A stretch of 5,729 nt of DNA from an uncultured Selenomonadaceae bacterium (GTDB taxonomy: Bacteria > Bacillota > Negativicutes > Selenomonadales > Selenomonadaceae). Made by a program: the position numbers and the translations under genes. Under the pieces are notes generated by a model. That model did no database searches. It saw only the letters and a list, made by a program, of their open reading frames with translations, and was not told the origin of the DNA. The stretch spans positions 1 through 5,729 of the forward strand of contig CAJOPJ010000118.1 in NCBI GenBank assembly GCA_905236325.1. Reading direction: 5' to 3'. Position 1 is the stretch's first letter, and each line of letters opens with the position of its first letter. Shown here piece after piece: positions 1 through 5,729 of the stretch.

Positions 1-660
1 CACCGAACGCGGCTGCATAACTCCTGCGCCAAGACGCGCCATTTCAAGCATTTCAAAATAAGTAATCTCCTTCATCTTGCGTGCGCCTTTAACAATGCGC
101 GGATCTGCTGAATAAATGCCGTCAACATCGGTAAAAATTTCGCACTCATCAGCCTTAAGCGCACCTGCAATCGCGACTGCCGAAGTATCGCTACCACCAC
201 GACCAAGTGTCACAGGGTCGCCAAATTTGTCAACGCCTTGAAAACCTGCAATTACAACCACATTGCCTTTGTCAAGTTCTTCATGCACGCGCACAGGATT
301 TATGCCTAAAATTCTGCCTTTGGTGTGAACTTCACTTGCACGAACACCAGCCATTGAACCTGTCATTGAAATTGCACTTTGACCAAGTTTTTTAAATGCC
401 ATTGCCAAAAGCGCGATTGTAACTTGTTCGCCTGTTGTCAAAAGCATATCCATTTCGCGCAGGTAGTCGCCTTTGTAAGGTTCAGAATCAATTCCTTCAG
501 CCAATGAAATTAAATTATCGGTAGTGTCACCCATTGCCGAAACCACAACTACAATTTTATCGTCAGGCTTTTTTTCGCTCAGGATGCGCTTGGCTATCGA
601 CATTATTTTTTCAGTCGTCGCAACCGAACTGCCGCCGAATTTTTTTACTATCAATGCCAA
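1..660 (-). CDS. Aspartokinase (aspartate kinase), N-terminal part, cut by window edge
   Basis: Catalyses ATP-dependent phosphorylation of L-aspartate to aspartyl-4-phosphate, the cytoplasmic entry step to lysine, threonine, methionine and diaminopimelate. The minus strand is open for 220 codons from a TTG at 660 to the window edge. The translation begins LALIVKKFGGSSVA, the classic amino-acid-kinase KFGGSS signature at residues 7-12. It continues with VVVVSAMGDTTDN, MLLTTGEQVT, a GFQG turn, the nucleotide/substrate loop TLGRGGSDTSAVAIA, and EIFTDVDGIYSADPRIV. The sequence ends in LGAGVMQPRSV, close to the end of the kinase domain. The family is usually about 400 residues, so roughly half is present and the C-terminal regulatory ACT domains lie outside the window. 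TTG is chosen because GGAGGGA sits 7 nt upstream and it aligns with the usual MALIV start. The feedback class (lysine or threonine) cannot be told without the ACT domains, so no lysC symbol is assigned. Confidence 0.95.
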   Translation of the reverse strand, partial: MALIVKKFGGSSVATTEKIMSIAKRILSEKKPDDKIVVVVSAMGDTTDNLISLAEGIDSEPYKGDYLREMDMLLTTGEQVTIALLAMAFKKLGQSAISMTGSMAGVRASEVHTKGRILGINPVRVHEELDKGNVVVIAGFQGVDKFGDPVTLGRGGSDTSAVAIAGALKADECEIFTDVDGIYSADPRIVKGARKMKEITYFEMLEMARLGAGVMQPRSV

Positions 661-667
661 TTTACAA

Positions 668-674
668 TCCCTCC
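668..674 (-). promoter_or_regulatory. Ribosome binding site deciding the TTG start of aspartokinase
   Basis: On the minus strand GGAGGGA (674 to 668) lies 7 nt before the TTG at 660-658. No ATG or GTG in frame occurs at a suitable distance, so this site supports a TTG start. Confidence 0.85.
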
Positions 675-713
675 AGTCAACTAAATTTTTTGCTTTTAAT
701 AAAAATTTTCTAA

Positions 714-742
714 ATACTAACAGATTTTTTTCAGATAGTCAA
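714..742 (-). promoter_or_regulatory. Probable sigma-70-type promoter of aspartokinase
   Basis: Read on the minus strand, a -35 box TTGACT (742-737, 5 of 6 consensus) is followed after 17 nt by TAGTAT (719-714, 4 of 6 consensus). A TGT just upstream makes it an extended -10. The start site would be near 707, giving a leader of about 47 nt, too short for a lysine riboswitch. Box matches and spacing are read from the sequence; activity is inferred. Confidence 0.65.
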
Positions 743-784
743 AAATTTTTCTGTAAAAAATTTTTCTGTAAAAAATTTTTCAGC
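740..784. repeat. Three tandem 15-bp A/T repeats between divergent promoters
   Basis: The unit is A6-T5-CTGT. Copies lie at 740-754 (first base C instead of A), 755-769 (exact) and 770-784 (tail changed to CAGC). A related A5T4C element is at 701-710. The array fills most of the space between the two outward-facing -35 boxes, so neither promoter transcribes it. A-tracts like these bend DNA and can act as UP elements for the RNA polymerase alpha subunit, or as sites for a nucleoid protein or regulator. Function is inferred. Confidence 0.8.
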
Positions 785-791
785 TTAAAGG

Positions 792-820
792 TTGACGGTA
801 AAACTTTTCAAAGGTATAAT
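792..820 (+). promoter_or_regulatory. Strong sigma-70-type promoter of the PTS gene
   Basis: TTGACG (792-797, 5 of 6 consensus), a 17-nt spacer, and a perfect TATAAT (815-820). Transcription should start near 827, giving a leader of about 57 nt before the ATG at 884. The A/T run at 770-780 upstream resembles an UP element. I saw no clear catabolite-responsive element, antiterminator target or terminator hairpin in the leader, so sugar regulation is not evident from the sequence. Confidence 0.8.
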
Positions 821-870
821 CAGCAAGTAATTTTTCATAATTTATTCAGTATGTTTTCAGACGCTATGAA

Positions 871-876
871 GGAGGG
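871..876 (+). promoter_or_regulatory. Ribosome binding site deciding the PTS start
   Basis: GGAGGG lies 7 nt before the ATG at 884-886. In-frame ATGs at 851 and 866 lie upstream of or against this site and lack an equivalent one. The still longer frame back to 524 begins upstream of the promoter and overlaps aspartokinase. Confidence 0.88.
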
Positions 877-883
877 CGAAATC

Positions 884-2803
884 ATGAAGGACATACGCAT
901 TAGTAGCCCGATAAACGGTACGCTGATTCCGTTGAACGAAGTCAACGATCCTGTTTTTGCGGGCGGTGCAATGGGTCGTGGCGCGGCTGTCAAAAATCCT
1001 GAAGGCAAAGTTTATTCACCATTCGACGGTGAAATTACTGTCTTCTTCCCAACCGGTCACGCTATCGGCTTAAAGTCCGATGACGGCATTGAACTTTTGA
1101 TTCATGTCGGTATGGACACAGTTAAACTCAACGGCGAGGGCTTTTCGCCAAAAGCAGAGGCAGGCGCGAAAGTTAAGCGCGGACAGCTTTTGCTTGAATT
1201 TGATCCGCAGGTTATCACTGACGCAGGTTACGAAACTACAACACCTGTAGTTGTAACCAATCCGACAGAGTTTGGCGCAATCACAATCGAACTTGAAGGA
1301 CAGGAAGTTACTTCAGCAGCACCTGCGGAAGATTCAAGCGCGGCTGTTGAAAAAGACTCTGACGACGCGCAGTATGACAACTTGCCTGATGAAGAACGCG
1401 TTGCAAAGTTGATTATGAAGTACGTCGGCGGACCGGACAATGTCAGAACTGCCGAACACTGCGCGACGCGTTTGCGTTTGATTGTCAATGACAAGTCAAA
1501 AATTCAGGAAAAGAAAATTGAAAACATTGACGGCGTTAAAGGTCAATTCTTTGCGGCGCAGCAGTATCAAATTATTTGCGGCACAGGCTTTGTTGATAAA
1601 GTCACTGAAGAATTTATCAAACTGAAACCTTCGCTTAGTGCAGGTGGCGGCAAGGAAGCGGCTTATGAACAGATGACGCTTGTGCAGAAAATTTCACGCA
1701 CACTGGGCGATGTTTTTGTTCCGATTATCCCTGTCTTGGTTGCTACAGGTTTGTTTATGGGCTTGCGTGGCGCAATCACTTCGCTGGGCAGTGAATGGAG
1801 CCCGAACTTCCTTTTGATGACTCAGGTTTTGACAGATACTGCATTTGCATTTTTACCTGCGCTTGTTTGTTGGTCAACAATGAACAAATTTGGCGGCACA
1901 CCTGTTATTGGTATTGTTCTTGGTTTAATGTTAGTTTTCCCTGCCTTGCCTAATGCTTATGCAGTTGGTGGCGCGGCGCAGGAATTGGCTGAAAAAGGCT
2001 TAACTTGGATTCAGGCTTATGGTATGCCGGATTTTGAAGGCAAAGTTCCTATTCCGATTGACTTAGGTTTTATAACTGTTCCACTTGTCGGTTATCAAGG
2101 CTCAGTCTTACCTGCGTTGGTACTTGGTATTTTTGCAGCTAAATTGCAGAAATGGCTGAAAACTTTTGTGCCTGATGTTATTGATTTGATTGTTACTCCG
2201 TTCTTGACATTGTTAATTTCAATGCTTTTAGGTTTCTTCGTTGTCGGTCCCATTATGCACGGCATTGAACAGGTTGTCTTTGGCGCAGTTCAAAACTTCC
2301 TTGAAATTCCTGTCATTGGCGGTCTTGTTATCGGCGGTTTGCAACAGGTTATTGTTATTTTTGGTGTTCACCACGTCTTCAGTGCGTTGGAAATTTATCT
2401 CCTCAGCACAATTCATGCTGATCCATTTAACGCAATTATCACTTGCGCAACAATCGCACAAGGCGGCGCAGCTGTTGCAGTTGCTGTTAAAACACGCGAC
2501 GCTAAAAAACGCGCATTGTACATTTCTTCAGCAGTTCCTGCGTTCTTGGGAATTACTGAACCTGCAATTTTCGGTATCAACCTGCGCTTTATGAAGCCTT
2601 TTGTTTATGCTTGCTGTGGCGGCGCAGTTGGCGGTGCAATTTCAAGCGCAATGGGTCTTGCCGGTACAGGCATGGGTATTACAGTTATTCCGGGTATGTT
2701 ACTTTATATGAACGGTCAACTGATTTCCTACATTATTGTTAACTTGATTTCGCTGGCAGTCGGTTTCGGTTTGACTTACACACTTTACAAAACTGAAGAA
2801 TAA
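884..2803 (+). CDS. PTS sugar permease EIIABC, glucose/sucrose superfamily
   Basis: A 639-residue inner-membrane permease that takes phosphate from HPr and imports and phosphorylates a sugar. Three domains appear in the order A-B-C. EIIA (glucose/Crr type) spans about 1-145, with the paired histidines at His59 (TGHAIGL) and His74 (LLIHVGMDTV); His74 should be the phosphorylated one. An Ala/Ser/Glu/Asp-rich linker covers about 145-165. EIIB spans about 168-248, with the phosphocysteine Cys193 in AEHCATRLRL. The hydrophobic EIIC runs from about 265 to the end, with GVHH at 494-497 and GITEPAIFGINLR from 556. The GITEPAIFG(V/I)NLR stretch is typical of sucrose and related permeases, so sucrose or a similar glucoside is my best guess, but substrate is not proven. 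All phosphorylation residues are present. The gene stands alone, with its own promoter and terminator and no sugar hydrolase or regulator beside it. Confidence 0.93.
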   Translation: MKDIRISSPINGTLIPLNEVNDPVFAGGAMGRGAAVKNPEGKVYSPFDGEITVFFPTGHAIGLKSDDGIELLIHVGMDTVKLNGEGFSPKAEAGAKVKRGQLLLEFDPQVITDAGYETTTPVVVTNPTEFGAITIELEGQEVTSAAPAEDSSAAVEKDSDDAQYDNLPDEERVAKLIMKYVGGPDNVRTAEHCATRLRLIVNDKSKIQEKKIENIDGVKGQFFAAQQYQIICGTGFVDKVTEEFIKLKPSLSAGGGKEAAYEQMTLVQKISRTLGDVFVPIIPVLVATGLFMGLRGAITSLGSEWSPNFLLMTQVLTDTAFAFLPALVCWSTMNKFGGTPVIGIVLGLMLVFPALPNAYAVGGAAQELAEKGLTWIQAYGMPDFEGKVPIPIDLGFITVPLVGYQGSVLPALVLGIFAAKLQKWLKTFVPDVIDLIVTPFLTLLISMLLGFFVVGPIMHGIEQVVFGAVQNFLEIPVIGGLVIGGLQQVIVIFGVHHVFSALEIYLLSTIHADPFNAIITCATIAQGGAAVAVAVKTRDAKKRALYISSAVPAFLGITEPAIFGINLRFMKPFVYACCGGAVGGAISSAMGLAGTGMGITVIPGMLLYMNGQLISYIIVNLISLAVGFGLTYTLYKTEE

Positions 2804-2821
2804 TTTAAGCAAATTAAAATT

Positions 2822-2860
2822 AAAAAAAATCCCGCTCGATTGAGTCGGGATAATTTTTTT
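2822..2860. terminator. Bidirectional Rho-independent terminator between convergent genes
   Basis: ATCCCG (2829-2834) pairs with CGGGAT (2846-2851). An inner CTC/GAG stem closes a GATT loop, with one bulged T at 2845. A run of A precedes the hairpin (2822-2829) and a run of T follows it (2854-2860), so each strand reads a hairpin followed by U-rich RNA. It lies just after the PTS stop and just beyond the cytochrome b stop, and should end both transcripts. Confidence 0.88.
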
Positions 2861-2874
2861 GCTTTAAATAATTT

Positions 2875-3567
2875 TTAGTCCAAATCAGCTTCATCTTTAG
2901 GTGTGTGTGGCAGAACTTTCTTGCCGCTGAACATTGCGCTGACTTCACTTTCGCCTTCCATAAATTCAGCGCGAACAACCATATACACATGCGCAATCGC
3001 AAAGATAATTATTAACCACGCAACATAATGGTGAACATAGTGCGTCATCATTTCGCTACCTAAAATTGTATTAACCCAGCCGAACAAAGTTCCGCCTGTT
3101 GCTGAAGGCGATGTCATAAAGTACATTGCAAAGCCTGTCAAAATTTCAATCGCTATCATGCCATAACAAGCTGCATAACCTGCGCGTGCAAGTGGATTTC
3201 TCAAAAACGGCGCGTGGTGTGGTTTCAAAAGCATATAGTGAAGCGCAACTTCCACAGTGTCGGAATAGAAATGTCCTTTCCAAAAATGTGGAAAAAGTCT
3301 GTCGCCGCCGTTGGTAATAAAACCATAAATTTTTAAAATCAAAGACGCAGTGAACAGGAATGCGAACAGGAAATGTATATCGCGCACCAAGTCCATTGAG
3401 GCGGAAGTTAAGTAAGGTTCAGTCGCGGTTACGTCCATTGGTTTTGTTATCAAAAGTCCTGTTACAAAAAGCACTAAGATTGATACAACCATAATCCAGT
3501 GAAAAATTCGCGTGAACGGCGTGAAAATATAATATTCCTTCCGCTGAACTTCTTTAACAGATTTCAT
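2875..3567 (-). CDS. hyaC: [NiFe] hydrogenase b-type cytochrome subunit (HyaC/HupC-like)
   Basis: A 230-residue integral membrane dihaem cytochrome b that anchors the hydrogenase and passes electrons from H2 to the quinone pool. It starts with the family signature TRIFHW (His23). Four hydrophobic segments lie at about 24-42, 61-84, 128-150 and 180-198. Candidate haem ligands are His23, His65 (RDIHF), His176/His179/His180 (MTHYVHHYVAW) and His193 in AHVYMVVRAEF, matching the HVY-x-x-R ending of the family; which pair each haem is not settled here. An in-frame GTG at 3576 would overlap its own Shine-Dalgarno, so the ATG at 3567 is preferred, with GGAGGTGA 5 nt upstream. It is the last gene of the operon. 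Gene naming follows the HyaABC arrangement; hupC or hydC are equally used for this family. Confidence 0.93.
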   Translation of the reverse strand: MKSVKEVQRKEYYIFTPFTRIFHWIMVVSILVLFVTGLLITKPMDVTATEPYLTSASMDLVRDIHFLFAFLFTASLILKIYGFITNGGDRLFPHFWKGHFYSDTVEVALHYMLLKPHHAPFLRNPLARAGYAACYGMIAIEILTGFAMYFMTSPSATGGTLFGWVNTILGSEMMTHYVHHYVAWLIIIFAIAHVYMVVRAEFMEGESEVSAMFSGKKVLPHTPKDEADLD

Positions 3568-3572
3568 TGCCG

Positions 3573-3580
3573 TCACCTCC
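3573..3580 (-). promoter_or_regulatory. Shine-Dalgarno of the cytochrome b gene, overlapping the large-subunit stop
   Basis: GGAGGTGA (3580 to 3573) is a full-length match to the anti-Shine-Dalgarno, 5 nt before the ATG at 3567. Its last three bases are the TGA stop of the large subunit, and the preceding AGG AGG codons encode that protein's final Arg-Arg. This suggests translational coupling and argues against the GTG at 3576. Confidence 0.85.
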
Positions 3581-5465
3581 TGTAGGGGTCGGTAGAAATT
3601 ACATTGATTTCCTCGCCTTTAGCGTTGTACATATGCGTTGCACAAGCCATACAAGGATCGAAAGATCTAATGACTTTGGCAATTTCAAGCGGCTTGTTTG
3701 AATCTTGAACATGAGTATCCATCATAGCCAATTCATACGCGCCGTGACCTGCTTTATCGTCGCGTGGGCAAGCATTCCAAGTTGTCGGCACCAAGCATTG
3801 ATAGTTATCAACTTTGCCGTCCTTAATTACAACCCAGTGACTGAGTGCGCCGCGTGGAGCTTCATAAAGTCCAACGCCCATACATTCTTTCGGCCAAGTG
3901 GAAGGATCCCATTTTTCATTATTCATAACCGAAGTATCGCCGGTTTTTAGATTTTCAATCAGCTTGTCGAAGAAGAATTTATTAATTTCGGCAGCAACTT
4001 GAGCTGCCAAACCACGACAAGCAGTTCTGCCAACCATTGTAGGCAACCAAGTTTCAGCAGGAACGCCAAGTACGCTACTGACTGCCGCAATTTGATCAAG
4101 CATCATTTTTTCTGCCCAAGTCGGTTCAGGAAGTAAACCTTTAGCTGATTTTGTGTAAATGATAATGTAGTTTGCAAGTGGTCCGACTTCGCAAAGTTTG
4201 CCGCGCCATTTTGGAGTTTTCAGCCAGGAATATTTGCCGCCTTCGTTCAAGGTTTCCCAATTTTCCGGAGTACCGGTTTTCGGTCCTGTGTAGTTTGGTT
4301 TAGTAATGCCTTCCCAAGGATGCAAATCTTTGTGGTCGGGGTATTCATACCAAGCATGTTCAACACCTTCAGTGATTGTGGAATTTTCTTTCAAGTCGTC
4401 AGGTGTGATTTCAAAGAACTGCGCGTTAGCCAAACCTTGACCGAAGTTTTCGACAACGCCGGCGGAGCGAATCAGCAAGTTGTTGAAATAACCGCCGCCG
4501 TCAGCAGTGCCTTTATAGCCGTCCATTGGATAATCACCGAAAGCCATAACACGTTCTTTAGCTAAACCGCCGCCGTCAACTTTGCCGGCACGAACATAAA
4601 TATTGCCGATTGCGATTAAGTCAGGCAGATAATAATTGTTAATCAAAACGCGACTGAAGTTAATTGCGCGATCTACAATAGCAAGCCGCGCAGTATTTAC
4701 AGGCGCGTTGCCGTCGGTCAGTGAAATTGAGCAGGGAACGCCGCCAACTACATAGTGCGGATGTGGATTTTTGCCGCCAAAGACAACATGCGGAGTAACC
4801 ATTTCGCGCTGCTTATCAAGCATTTCAAGATAGTGCGCCACAGCCAACAGATGAACTTCAGGCGGCAAAAGTTTATAGTCAGGGTGATCCCACCATTGCG
4901 CCGCGAAAATTCCAAGCTGTCCGCTGTCAACAATAGCCTTGACTTTAGCTTGTACTGCTGTGAAATATTGCGCCGTTGCCGCCGGGAAGTCGTGTGGATA
5001 AGCCTCTGTCGAAACTTCATTTGGAACTTTCAGTTGCAGTCTGTAAGCATTCAACAGTGAAGTTTGCAATTCAGCAGTCTTTGCAGGGTCAGCCGATAAC
5101 GCTTCCACAGGACTAACCCAATCCAAAGCATGCAGGTGATAAAAATGTACAAGGTGATCTTGCACAACCAAAGTTGCCGCCATAATGTTGCGGATATAGT
5201 TTGCATTTTTCGGAATTGAAATTCCAAGTGCGTCTTCAACTGCACGAACTGATGCCAACGCATGAGCAGTCGTGCAAACTCCGCAAATGCGCTGAATGTA
5301 AGCCCAAGCGTCGCGAGGGTCTCTGTCTTTCATAATAAGTTCAAGTCCGCGCCAAGCAGTTCCGCTTGAAATTGCGTCGGTAACTTTGCCTGCCGCGTCA
5401 ACTTCTATTTCTACGCGCAGATGCCCTTCAATTCTGGTGATAGGGTCTACTACAACGTGTGCCAT
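3573..5465 (-). CDS. hyaB: [NiFe] hydrogenase large (catalytic) subunit, group 1
   Basis: The 630-residue subunit that holds the Ni-Fe(CN)2CO centre and splits H2. The N-terminal signature RIEGHLRVE includes Glu13, the expected proton-gate glutamate. The first nickel motif, RICGVCTTAHALASVRAVED, supplies Cys61 and Cys64. EAPRG gives the conserved active-site arginine Arg538, followed by VPTTWNACPRD. The second nickel motif, DPCMACATH, supplies Cys605 and Cys608. All four cysteine ligands are present, so it should be functional. Nineteen residues follow His611 (beginning MYNAKGEE); by family knowledge an endopeptidase removes this tail after nickel insertion, yet no protease gene lies downstream. 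It is somewhat longer than many group 1 large subunits. The ATG at 5465 has AAGGAGG 8 nt upstream. It lies 23 nt after the small-subunit gene, and the protein is probably co-exported with that Tat-targeted subunit. Confidence 0.97.
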   Translation of the reverse strand: MAHVVVDPITRIEGHLRVEIEVDAAGKVTDAISSGTAWRGLELIMKDRDPRDAWAYIQRICGVCTTAHALASVRAVEDALGISIPKNANYIRNIMAATLVVQDHLVHFYHLHALDWVSPVEALSADPAKTAELQTSLLNAYRLQLKVPNEVSTEAYPHDFPAATAQYFTAVQAKVKAIVDSGQLGIFAAQWWDHPDYKLLPPEVHLLAVAHYLEMLDKQREMVTPHVVFGGKNPHPHYVVGGVPCSISLTDGNAPVNTARLAIVDRAINFSRVLINNYYLPDLIAIGNIYVRAGKVDGGGLAKERVMAFGDYPMDGYKGTADGGGYFNNLLIRSAGVVENFGQGLANAQFFEITPDDLKENSTITEGVEHAWYEYPDHKDLHPWEGITKPNYTGPKTGTPENWETLNEGGKYSWLKTPKWRGKLCEVGPLANYIIIYTKSAKGLLPEPTWAEKMMLDQIAAVSSVLGVPAETWLPTMVGRTACRGLAAQVAAEINKFFFDKLIENLKTGDTSVMNNEKWDPSTWPKECMGVGLYEAPRGALSHWVVIKDGKVDNYQCLVPTTWNACPRDDKAGHGAYELAMMDTHVQDSNKPLEIAKVIRSFDPCMACATHMYNAKGEEINVISTDPYRR

Positions 5466-5488
5466 ATAAAATTCCTCCTTCGTCGGAA

Positions 5489-5729
5489 TTATTCTTCATG
5501 CTCTTCTTCCATAAGATTATCTCGATGATTCCTTTGAACGATACTGGCAACAGCATGTGCGCCAACGCCAAGCGCAGTAACAGCTGCCAAGCCTGCGCCA
5601 ATTTTATCAACATCGCCAAGCTTGCCATATTCAGGCAGGCGCGTTGAAAACGGTGTTTCGTCCCAGAAATTTTTATTTGAACAGCCAATGCACGGCGCGC
5701 CAGATTGAATAGGATAGCTCATGCCCTGC
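5489..5729 (-). CDS. hyaA: [NiFe] hydrogenase small subunit, C-terminal fragment, cut by window edge
   Basis: The electron-transfer subunit carrying the iron-sulphur clusters. Only the last 79 complete codons are visible; the frame stays open past the window edge, so the ATG at 5722 is internal. SYPIQSGAPCIGCSNKNFWDETPF matches the family's conserved C-terminal cluster region, with CIGC at 5692-5681 and FWD just after. A hydrophobic helix (about IGAGLAAVTALGVGAHAVASIV) then follows as the membrane anchor typical of membrane-bound group 1 enzymes, and the tail is acidic (MEEEHEE). The Tat signal and proximal-cluster cysteines, which would show whether the enzyme is oxygen-tolerant, are outside the window. 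It is the upstream gene of the operon with the large subunit and cytochrome b. Confidence 0.93.
   Translation of the reverse strand, partial: QGMSYPIQSGAPCIGCSNKNFWDETPFSTRLPEYGKLGDVDKIGAGLAAVTALGVGAHAVASIVQRNHRDNLMEEEHEE

Noticed and set aside
661..707. Lysine riboswitch ahead of aspartokinase
   Set aside because: The predicted leader is only about 47 nt and lacks structured GC-rich segments; lysine riboswitches need well over 150 nt.
740..784. Possible CRISPR array or intrinsic terminator from the A/T repeats
   Set aside because: The units are directly tandem, 15 bp, with no spacers, and contain no GC stem.
524..883. N-terminal extension of the PTS reading frame by 120 codons
   Set aside because: It overlaps aspartokinase on the other strand, runs through both promoters and the A/T repeats (giving Phe/Lys-rich low-complexity protein), and precedes the transcription start near 827. 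The true ATG at 884 has its own ribosome site.
821..883. Antiterminator (LicT/SacY-type) target ahead of the PTS gene
   Set aside because: The leader is about 57 nt, and no terminator hairpin or recognisable RNA antiterminator target was seen.
2241..2594. 117-codon plus-strand open frame inside the PTS gene
   Set aside because: It is an out-of-frame shadow of the EIIC domain with no ribosome site and no recognisable protein features.
3574..3576. GTG start for the cytochrome b gene giving a 4-base overlap with the large subunit
   Set aside because: The G of GTG is part of the GGAGG ribosome site, leaving no spacing; the ATG 9 nt further on has ideal spacing.
4748..5060. Overlapping open frames on both strands inside the hydrogenase large-subunit gene
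   Set aside because: They overlap a continuous, well-conserved coding sequence in other frames, and their translations look like random composition.

Overview
The window is ordinary bacterial chromosome with four protein genes. Two are complete apart from start choice (a PTS permease and a cytochrome b), one is a complete hydrogenase large subunit, and two further genes are cut by the window edges (aspartokinase on the left, hydrogenase small subunit on the right). The protein sequences, strong GGAGG ribosome sites and moderately AT-rich DNA suggest an anaerobic Firmicute. A membrane-bound uptake [NiFe] hydrogenase together with a PTS and this style of aspartokinase would fit the Negativicutes (Selenomonas and relatives), but that placement is inference and not certain.

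Layout: 1-660 (minus) is the N-terminal half of aspartokinase, starting at TTG. 661-883 is a divergent control region with two recognisable sigma-70-type promoters, one facing each way, separated by a 15-bp tandem A/T repeat. 884-2803 (plus) is a single-gene PTS unit encoding a 639-residue EIIA-EIIB-EIIC permease of the glucose/sucrose superfamily. 2822-2860 is a hairpin with A and T runs on its two sides, placed to terminate both converging transcripts. 2875-5729 (minus) is the distal part of a group 1 [NiFe] hydrogenase operon in the order small subunit (C-terminal part only), large subunit, b-type cytochrome.

How the genes work: the hydrogenase subunits and cytochrome b form a membrane complex that oxidises H2 and passes electrons to the quinone pool. 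The PTS imports and phosphorylates a sugar using PEP. Aspartokinase opens the aspartate-family amino-acid pathway. These are three separate transcription units with no evident functional link.

I found no mobile element, CRISPR array, RNA gene or clearly new system. The points most worth a second look are the repeat-separated divergent promoters, the A-B-C domain order and orphan status of the PTS permease, and the cytochrome b Shine-Dalgarno sequence built into the last codons of the large-subunit gene. Those codons encode a peptide that is expected to be cleaved off.
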